Assembly (NCBI GenBank): GCA_032191485.1
Contig: JAVDOI010000008.1
Span: 2,367,299 to 2,431,298, forward strand
From: Leptoclinus maculatus
Taxonomy: Eukaryota; Chordata; Actinopteri; Perciformes; Stichaeidae
Length of the DNA stretch: 64,000 nt
Reading direction: 5' to 3'
Position numbers and translations under genes: made by a program. The notes below the pieces were generated by a model. The model saw nothing but the letters and a program-made list of their open reading frames with translations. It ran no database searches and was not told the DNA's origin. Shown here one piece after another: positions 57,101 through 64,000 of the stretch. Positions within the stretch are counted from its first letter, which is position 1. Each line of letters starts with the position of its first letter.

Positions 57101-60100
57101 TAAAAAACATTTAATTCTGAGCTCATCGGCGCAACTATGAAGCCGTGATTGATTCTCCTGAGACCAACAGACACCTGACAAACAATGTACACCGTTACCA
57201 CTTGTGGACACTTGTTGGATATTTAGGTGTCACCTTTGAGAACGACCCGGAGCTCCGTTCGTGCCGGCGTCCCCGTCACGTCCGGCGGGTTCTTCACGTC
57301 ACAGAAGAAGGTCCCGTTGTCGCTGAACTGAGCCGGGTTCAGCTGTATCGAGACGTCCCTCTTGTTTATGTCGCCAATAAACTGAACTCTGTCTTTGAAC
57401 TCGATGTGTCCCGGGAACCCTTTCCCGTTGGAAAAGTAGAAAATCTACGAAAGAAGGAAAGCAGAAGTTAAGAGTCAGAAGATACAATGTTTGAGCTGAG
57501 AAAGAGCAAAACACAAAAAATGATGTTTTTATATTTTAAATATTCTTTTGTGTCTTTAAGAATGGATTTGTTAAATATTAGACCCAGGGTGGGAAACTAA
57601 CGCTAGTCCGCTAGCCCGAGGCGAGCGGCTTTTTGGAGGGACAACCTAAAGTATCATTCTCACGAGTCCTCATGGCGAGTGAAATTTGAGAGGCTTTATT
57701 CGTTATTTATGTCCGGAAAAAGACTTTCCCGATAAGTAAATGTAACATTCCACTATTCCCCAAATTGTTGAGGATATTAGACTATTTTGTTTCGATTATA
57801 ATTTTTTGTTTACGCAATGTGAAAGGCACTATATTCATGATCAGGGCGGGCCTCTCTTTCAGTTTCACCAGCGGCCCGCCAAGATTCGCCCGCGGATAAT
57901 TCAATATCTATCGTACACAGACTTCTACATTCGACCCGCTTTATTCTTTCTGAGCCGTTTGATCCGGAGAATGAACTGAAACAAATATATATATTAAACA
58001 GAACAAAGAACATATTCTCTCAAAACAAGCAGATTCTGGATCAACAGGCTCTTTTAACAGCAGACATCACGTGATAATATAATAATAGTAGATTAGATTC
58101 AAGTGTCCCAGTAAACCAGCATGAACTAAACCAGGACCCTGAAGCAGCCATCACTGATTTTACAACAAACACTGAAGTCCTCACAGTCGTTATAAATGAT
58201 CTTTGTATTTGATTTAAGCGTCCTCAACACTCATCTGTCTCCGGCTCAAACAATGAACACTGACGTTCTTGTGAAGATTTGATTTTATTGCCGAGTCAGC
58301 TGTTTAAACAGCGCTCCAACAATAGAAGAATAATTTCTATTGTAATGAATTGATATCACTTTTACTTTGTAATAACAAAAAGAATACTAAAGAGTGAAAC
58401 TGAGTTATTAACACTTCCAGCTCTGCAGAGGTGGAGGCTGACGCTAAAGCCACTTAATTAATCGTCAATCAGGGAAAATATAAAACATAAAAAAGTTATT
58501 TTTGTCTGGACGGAGAGAAAAAGATGCTTTTGAACCAGGTGAGTGTGAATGTTGTCCATGTTTTGACTGTGTCTTGACATGACTCCTCTAACGGTAAAGA
58601 AAAACCCTCCGGCTCCGTCGTTAAGTTCATACCTGCAAACTCATAAGGAGTGAAAAAGGTGACAAGTCCAAAACCATGTCGGGGGTGCTGGTGTCATGAA
58701 TTTTCATTTCAAATATGATCTTTAAAATGTAGCATTCTGGTGTACTCTGAGAATAACATTAAGTGATAAGACCATATTTACTTTAAGCAAAAGAATAATT
58801 TATTATTCAGTTATTTATCACTATTTCAGCTCGAGTTGAAGAGCTAGTTAGCTTCTTCTTTTCTTTTTTTAAATCAATATTATTATTATTATTAACAACC
58901 TTTATTAGACAAAATCCATTTAGAACGAGGTCTCATTTTCAAAAGTTTTAGTCAAATAAAAACAAAGATATCAGAGTAACGAGAACCATCGCCTGCAAAT
59001 AAAGTGATTAGTCTTCATTGAACCCTGTTACTGTACGTCTTCATATTAACTTCTACTGTTACTGTATGTCTTCATATTAACTTCTACTGTTACTGTATGT
59101 CTTCATATTAACTTCTACTGTTACTGTACGTCTTCATATTAACTTCTACTGTTACTGTACGTCTTCATATTAACTTCTACTGTTACTGTATGTCTTCATA
59201 TTAACTTCTACTGTTACTGTACGTCTTCATATTAACTTCTACTGTTACTGTACGTCTTCATATTAACTTCTACTGTTACTGTACGTCTTCATATTGACTT
59301 CTACTGTTTCTGTACGTCTTCATATTAACTTCTACTGTTACTGTACGTCTTCATATTAACTTCTACTGTTACTGTACGTCTTCATATTAACTTCTACTGT
59401 TACTGTACGTCTTCATATTAACTTCTACTGTTACTGTATGTCTTCATATTAACTTCTACTGTTACTGTACGTCTTCATATTAACTTCTACTGTTACTGTA
59501 CGTCTTCATATTAACTTCTACTGTTACTGTACGTCTTCATATTAACTTCTACTGTTACTGTACGTCTTCATATTAACTTCTACTGTTACTGTATGTCTTC
59601 ATATTAACTTCTACTGTTACTGTACGTCTTCATATTAACTTCTACTGTTACTGTATGTCTTCATATTAACTTCTACTGTTACTGTACGTCTTCATATTAA
59701 CTTCTACTGTTACTGTACATCTTCATATTAACTTCTACTGTTACTGTACGTCTTCATATTAACTTCTACTGTTACTGTACGTCTTCATATTAACTTCTAC
59801 TGTTACTGTACGTCTTCATATTAACTTCTACTGTTACTGTACATCTTCATATTAACTTCTACTGTTACTGTATGTCTTCATATTAACTTCTACTGTTACT
59901 GTACGTCTTCATATTAACTTCTACTGTTACTGTACGTCTTCATATTAACTTCTACTGTTACTGTATGGTTCATATTAACTTCTACTGTTACTGTATGTCT
60001 TCATATTAACTTCTACTGTTACTGTACGTCTTCATATTAACTTCTACTGTTACTGTACGTCTTCATATTAACTTCTACTGTTACTGTACGTCTTCATATT

Positions 60101-62415
60101 AACTTCTACTGTTACTGTACGTCTTCATATTAACTTCTACTGTTACTGTATGTCTTCATATTAACTTCTACTGTTACTGTATGTCTTCATATTAACTTCT
60201 ACTGTTACTGTACGTCTTCATATTAACTTCTACTGTTACTGTACGTCTTCATATTAACTTCTACTGTTACTGTACGTCTTCATATTAACTTCTACTGTTA
60301 CTGTACGTCTTCATATTAACTTATACTGTTACTGTATGTCTTCATATTAACTTCTACTGTTACTGTACGTCTTCATATTAACTTCTACTGTTACTGTACG
60401 TCTTCATATTAACTTCTACTGTTACTGTACGTCTTCATATTAACTTCTACTGTTACTGTACGTCTTCATATTAACTTCTACTGTTACTGTACGTCTTCAT
60501 ATTAACTTCTACTGTTACTGTACGTCTTCATATTAACTTCTACTGTTACTGTACGTCTTCATATTAACTTCTACTGTTACTGTACGTCTTCATATTAACT
60601 TCTACTGTTACTGTATGTCTTCATATTAACTTATACTGTTACTGTACATCTTCATATTAACTTATACTGTTACTGTACAGCTGTTAGAATAGTGGCCTAT
60701 CTTCTATTTGCAATTAATATGCATTCAATCCAGTTCTATTATTTAAATTAAAATGATAATCTCCTCTGGCTGTGGTCATTACAGTGAACAGTGTGTACAG
60801 TGTGATGAGAGGGCACGTGAGCCCTTGTTGCTGTAGTTCATCTCTTGGAGCAGAGGCTGCATTCAGCAGACCTGCCTCATCAATGTATTTAAAACACTGA
60901 CAGCAGGAAGCTGTACTCACGTCTGTTTAGACCTCCACCTTTATCCAGGCCCAGCTCCACTCACAGCTCAGCCCTGAAGCTCTTTGACCTCATCATCTCA
61001 TCAGTATCTGGGCCTCATCATCTCATCAGTATCTGGGCCTTTCATTCTACTTTGAGTTAAAAACAGCAACCAGATCTGCCGGTGTTCTGGTTTAATGTTA
61101 ACGAGTGGCCGCGTGAACTGAACCGGAACACGGGGGGGGGGCTTCATGTTTCATCACGTTACGTTTTTTCCTCCTAATTCGCGATAATGACGAACGTTAA
61201 AAGTCGAGAGTTCCGCATGTAGTTCCGCATGTAGTGGACGTTAACTTAACCCAGCAAGTCTGAACGGTAACGGAACATAACGTAACTTAAACTGTAACAG
61301 AGGGAAATGAAGACGGTGTAGACATCTTAACGCTGATTGGACAAGACTCGACACGTCACATCAAAGATGTTTTATTGCGAAGATCACCACGTCACCTTTT
61401 CTCCTCGTCTCACTCCAATCGGAGAAACGCTGGCTGGCCAGTTGACCCCCCCCCCCCCCCCCCCCCCAAAAAAAACTCTACGGATCTACACGATTCACGT
61501 GGATGACATATTTTTGATTCAAAACGGCGAATTTCGCCGAAAAGCGACAAGTTTGCAGGTATGTAAGTTACGATCACAGCAGACTGGAGCAGCTCGACTG
61601 GTCTGTCAACATGAAGCTGAAGGTGTCGAGGACGGAGGACGGATCCACAATCCGCCCCACGAATAAACAGCCGACTCTCTCAGATGAATGGTTTACATTC
61701 TGCTCAATGAACAAGTCTTTCAATGTGATCTGAAGCTTAAACTTCTGTTATTAATACCTCAAACATGCACCATAACTCTTTTTTCTTCAGGTTTAAGTGT
61801 CTCAGATTAGTAAACACTAATAGAATCACAATCATACAAGCTGCTCATTATGATGATCTTTCATTGTTTGAACATGACACACACGGCTTCATCAACGGTG
61901 GAAACAGCTCTGAAACTGTTTACAGAAGAGCTTTGTGTCCCAAGAATACAGAAAACAAACAGGAACACTAAAACACAACACACACACAACCATGAGAGTG
62001 AGTTATGATGCTCAAACACGATAAACAGATGAAAACAAACAGATGACGGCGCTGCAGTGACACAAAGCTGGAAGCAGCAGAACAATACTCACATTAAAAC
62101 AAACACAAGTGAAAGTGTAACCGGCTGCGTAGTGAAACCGCGCCAGAGGAGCAGCAGATCAAAACAATCGCAGGAAAACATCCCGGAGCGGAAAAATAAT
62201 CATTTTAACTAAAATGGAGCAACGAGGACTCACCGTGTACGGAGCTTTGGAGAACTGGTTGTCGGGCTGACTGGACTGGAAGCTCCAGGTCACCGAGGTG
62301 GAGCTGCTCACCACCTCGCTGGACTTAAAGGTGCACCGGAGGGTCCCCGTGGTCCCGTTCTGCATCATCACCTCGGAGGCGGCGTGGATGTCGATCGCCG
62401 ACGAAGGTTTCGTGG
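51395..62415 (-). CDS. mpzl1: Myelin protein zero-like protein 1 (PZR)-like ITIM receptor, lacking only the first exon
   Basis: Five coding exons: 62415-62234, 57444-57234, 54844-54715, 52398-52293 and 51490-51395 (182, 211, 130, 106 and 96 nt); phases join without a break. The first two form one V-type Ig domain, with GTLRCTF and DNGTFFCDVKNPPD supplying the disulfide Cys pair and SVTWSF the core Trp. The third gives the helix TAIIVGAVSGALLLLVLIAV and AACITMRVL. The tail CTSLESVSSQAPKPRKK is followed by two ITIMs, VIYAQL and VVYADI, and ends ADIRKN. In mammals PZR is a cell-surface glycoprotein whose phosphorylated ITIMs recruit SHP-2. The signal-peptide exon (expected to end in phase 1) is not found up to 64000. 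MPZL2 and MPZL3 lack ITIMs, so mpzl1 or a teleost mpzl1-like paralogue is the best name. Confidence 0.9.
51548..51616. repeat. ACTAT pentanucleotide repeat
   Basis: About 13 units of actat/accat in the last intron of the mpzl1-like gene, close to the terminal exon acceptor. Confidence 0.9.
52293..52398 (-). CDS. mpzl1: mpzl1-like cytoplasmic linker exon
   Basis: 106 nt, acceptor aaatag (purine-rich, weak) before 52398, donor GTAGGA after 52293. It encodes CTSLESVSSQAPKPRKKVES and SLEVSRSTGPSGPLQ, matching the order of the human tail before its ITIMs. A stronger-looking acceptor inside it (ctctcag before 52367) would remove 31 nt and break the frame. Confidence 0.8.
52399..54714 (-). other. 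mpzl1-like intron 4 with GAA tract
   Basis: Contains a ggtactt-type dispersed repeat remnant (53390-53465), an AT-rich stretch and the long GAA tract (54012-54259). No further exon was needed once the linker exon at 52293-52398 was placed. Confidence 0.65.
54012..54259. repeat. GAA/TTC trinucleotide tract, about 82 triplets
   Basis: Pure GAA blocks broken by GTA at about 54106-54115 and 54181-54203. On the sense strand of the mpzl1-like gene it reads TTC. The Glu, Phe and Leu homopolymer frames across it are artefacts. Confidence 0.98.
54715..54844 (-). CDS. mpzl1: mpzl1-like transmembrane exon
   Basis: 130 nt between cctccag and GTGAGT. It encodes ESLPQSNT, a hydrophobic helix of about 24 residues, and the juxtamembrane MRVLHNRHEYEG. 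A TAA/TTA trinucleotide run lies just beyond the donor. Confidence 0.92.
54845..57233 (-). other. mpzl1-like intron 3
   Basis: Non-repetitive for the most part, with a LINE-tail-like caataaagttttgttttatt at about 55540-55560 and small-copy sequence. The antisense and sense frames of 60-119 residues here carry no recognisable domain. Confidence 0.55.
57234..57444 (-). CDS. mpzl1: mpzl1-like Ig-domain exon, second half
   Basis: 211 nt in phase 0, ending in phase 1 at a GTGACA donor. It encodes IFYFSNGKGFPGHIEFKDRV, QFIGDINKRDVSIQLNPAQF and SDNGTFFCDVKNPPDVTG, ending LRVVLK. The size and phase equal those of the family's second Ig exon. Confidence 0.93.
59025..60679. repeat. 31-bp minisatellite, about 53 copies
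   Basis: The unit is ttactgtacgtcttcatatt followed by aacttctactg, repeated head to tail with very little change. Most differences fall on one CG, which reads TG in a sizeable minority of units and CA in about three. Rare others are aactta for aacttc near the right end and one short deletion near 59965. The unit is not a multiple of three. Confidence 0.98.
61446..61474. repeat. 22-C run followed by A run
   Basis: Homopolymer pair in the mpzl1-like intron 2, likely length-variable. Confidence 0.9.
62234..62415 (-). CDS. mpzl1: mpzl1-like Ig-domain exon, first half
   Basis: 182 nt, acceptor ttaacttag, donor GTGAGT, starting in phase 1. It encodes TKPSSAIDIHAASEVMMQNG, TTGTLRCTFKSSEVV and SSSTSVTWSFQSSQPDNQ, ending KAPYT. 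The NGT-x-G-x-L-x-C pattern matches the first Ig strands of the MPZ family. Confidence 0.9.
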
Positions 62416-64000
62416 CTAAGTTAAATAAAAACATGTTACAAAAGAACAAAATACGACGTAAACACAAGCACAGCCTGGGCTTTTTTTTAGAGGGGATGTG
62501 TTGTGTTGTTTCAGGTAGCGGAGACACAATGAAACACAGTCCAGGACGTCCAGTGTGAGGAGCAGGTTCAAGACTTTAAAGCTCCTCAGACGACAAAACG
62601 GCGTTTGTGATATTCACAGGAGGGAAATCACAACCACCACGAGGTAAACTGTAGAAATATGGAGTTCATATTCATCATATTTATTGCAGCACGAGGGTTT
62701 TTGTCAGTGAAGCAGACGGACGGACCAACACTCCATCTGGGTTTTGACTTCCTGTCAACCCCGCTGACTTTAAACGCACCAACAAACATCTAGTGGACCG
62801 AGGAAGCAATAGTTACCAAAAGGTTGTATTTGCATTTGTAATATTAATAGTTTATATAATAGAAGATCGATACTTGGCGTCCGTGTATTGATACATTATT
62901 ACTTTAACCTCACCCCTAATATCTTTGTACTGTTTCTACCTCTGACAGTATTTATGTTCGGCCTCTTTGTACCAGTTTAAAAATACAAATATTCACATTT
63001 AGAACCAGACGGGAAGCTCAAACTTTTATCAGAAATCAACAGCTTTCTGACACAGTCTAGCAGTATCGAGGTTATTAATAATCATTATTTATTTATCATT
63101 ATTAATCATATCCTTGAATTGATATCATCTGCTCTTGATACACAATGTTTCTCACAAACTACTGAATTACTTCCCACTAATTAATAATGTTTGATTCACT
63201 GCATTTATTTATGAATTTATTTTTGAATGATGAACACAACGACGTGTTGTATTTATCGTCTGTTCATTTGTATGTGCACATTATTAATTCAAGAGTGTGA
63301 ACAACTAATTTGTGCATCAAAAAGACGCCCGAGAGGCTTTCTGACGAAACAAATCCACATTACGTTCTTGAGAAGTTTAGAAGTGACGACAGACAGTCTA
63401 GAGTCCACGGACACAACCGGGTTTATAATTGTTTAGTACGGAGAACAAAGCTTACTGATTAATAACGTGGACAGACTGAATGTCACACAACTGGAAATAG
63501 TCAACCTCTGACGCATGACTTTCACATTTGCTCCCACAGAGGATCTAATCATAATAATAATCTAATAACTATGATGTAAGTAAAACAGGAGCGTAGGTTC
63601 TTCCCGTCCTCTGCACTGAAGCCTGCTCAGCATTAACACCACATTCTGTGACAGAGATCCGTCTGCAGCAGGAAACACATTTAAAAGAATCTCTTCTGTC
63701 AACAGTCGGTTGAAGATAATTCCTCAGTATTAAGGGAAGGAAGCGTTGCTCATATGTTTCCTCAAGTCAGACGGTATTTAGTCTGAGATTCAAAAGCACC
63801 AGCCCACTTCTGCTATCTATCGCTGCATCACATGAATCACATATCATGCACATCCTCCTTAAAAACACCAGATAACGCCTCAGATACAGAGCTCAACCTA
63901 CAGCGTCCGAGTGATTCTTTGGGGTAAAACATGTTTATTATTATGCAAATGAGGACGTCTCGATGAGTGAGCTGATGGTTTTGATAAACCAGCCTTTAGC
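62416..64000 (-). other. mpzl1-like intron 1 (to window edge)
   Basis: AT-rich; no ATG-plus-signal-peptide exon with a phase-1 donor was found on the minus strand, and no repeat of note. The promoter and first exon should lie to the right of the window. Confidence 0.55.

Larger units (their letters stand above)
57445..62233 (-). other. mpzl1-like intron 2 (4.8 kb) with 31-bp minisatellite
   Basis: Splits the Ig domain. It contains a possible decayed repeat at 57580-57960 (agcccgaggcgagcgg, gcggcccgccaagattcgcc), the 1.65-kb minisatellite (59025-60679), a 28-bp duplication (ctcatcatctcatcagtatc, twice, near 60985-61040) and a 22-C run (61446-61467). Confidence 0.7.

Noticed and set aside
59025..60679. 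Regular 31-bp repeats as a CRISPR array
   Set aside because: There are no spacers; units abut directly, and the genome is that of a vertebrate. It is a minisatellite.
62416..64000. Candidate donors at 62812 and 62908 for the missing mpzl1 first exon
   Set aside because: The upstream sequence on the minus strand has no in-frame ATG followed by a hydrophobic signal peptide.

Overview
The window is nuclear DNA of a ray-finned fish, most likely a percomorph teleost. The evidence is spliced vertebrate genes with consensus GT/AG introns, very dense microsatellites and minisatellites, and several dispersed repeats of the kind common in percomorph genomes. No prokaryotic operon, CRISPR array or complete viral gene is present.

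Four protein-coding genes can be read, with exon phases that agree throughout. (1) 1-10377, minus strand: the 5' part of arhgef12 (LARG, a RhoA exchange factor), four coding exons ending inside the PDZ domain; the rest lies left of the window. (2) 12.1-25.3 kb, plus strand: a complete emsy gene, 19 coding exons and 1240 codons plus stop, with the ENT domain at the N terminus. (3) 37104-40771, minus strand: a complete lrrc32 (GARP) coding sequence in two exons, 641 residues, a membrane anchor for latent TGF-beta. (4) 51395-62415, minus strand: an ITIM-bearing MPZ-like immunoglobulin receptor closest to mpzl1 (PZR), five coding exons; its signal-peptide exon is not found and probably lies right of the window.

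Layout: arhgef12 and emsy are head to head across about 1.8 kb. emsy and lrrc32 are tail to tail across about 11 kb, the same arrangement as at human 11q13.5. lrrc32 and the mpzl gene are both on the minus strand, separated by about 10.6 kb of gene-free, low-complexity sequence. In human these genes lie in three places (ARHGEF12 at 11q23.3, EMSY and LRRC32 at 11q13.5, MPZL1 at 1q24), so the order here is a fish-specific or ancestral linkage. The genes do not form a pathway: one is a Rho exchange factor, one a chromatin repressor, one a TGF-beta presenter and one an SHP-2-docking adhesion receptor.

The rest is introns and intergenic DNA. The best-supported mobile elements are two non-autonomous hAT-type transposons in arhgef12 intron 1, each with matching inverted ends and a perfect 8-bp target duplication. 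Large arrays include a roughly 53-copy 31-bp minisatellite inside the mpzl1 gene, a 0.6-kb 28-bp minisatellite at 27 kb, a 0.75-kb GA tract at 43 kb and a 0.25-kb GAA tract at 54 kb. I see no clearly new multi-gene system. The most thought-provoking non-coding signal is a dispersed repeat whose two copies carry CTCF-like motifs in convergent orientation on either side of emsy.
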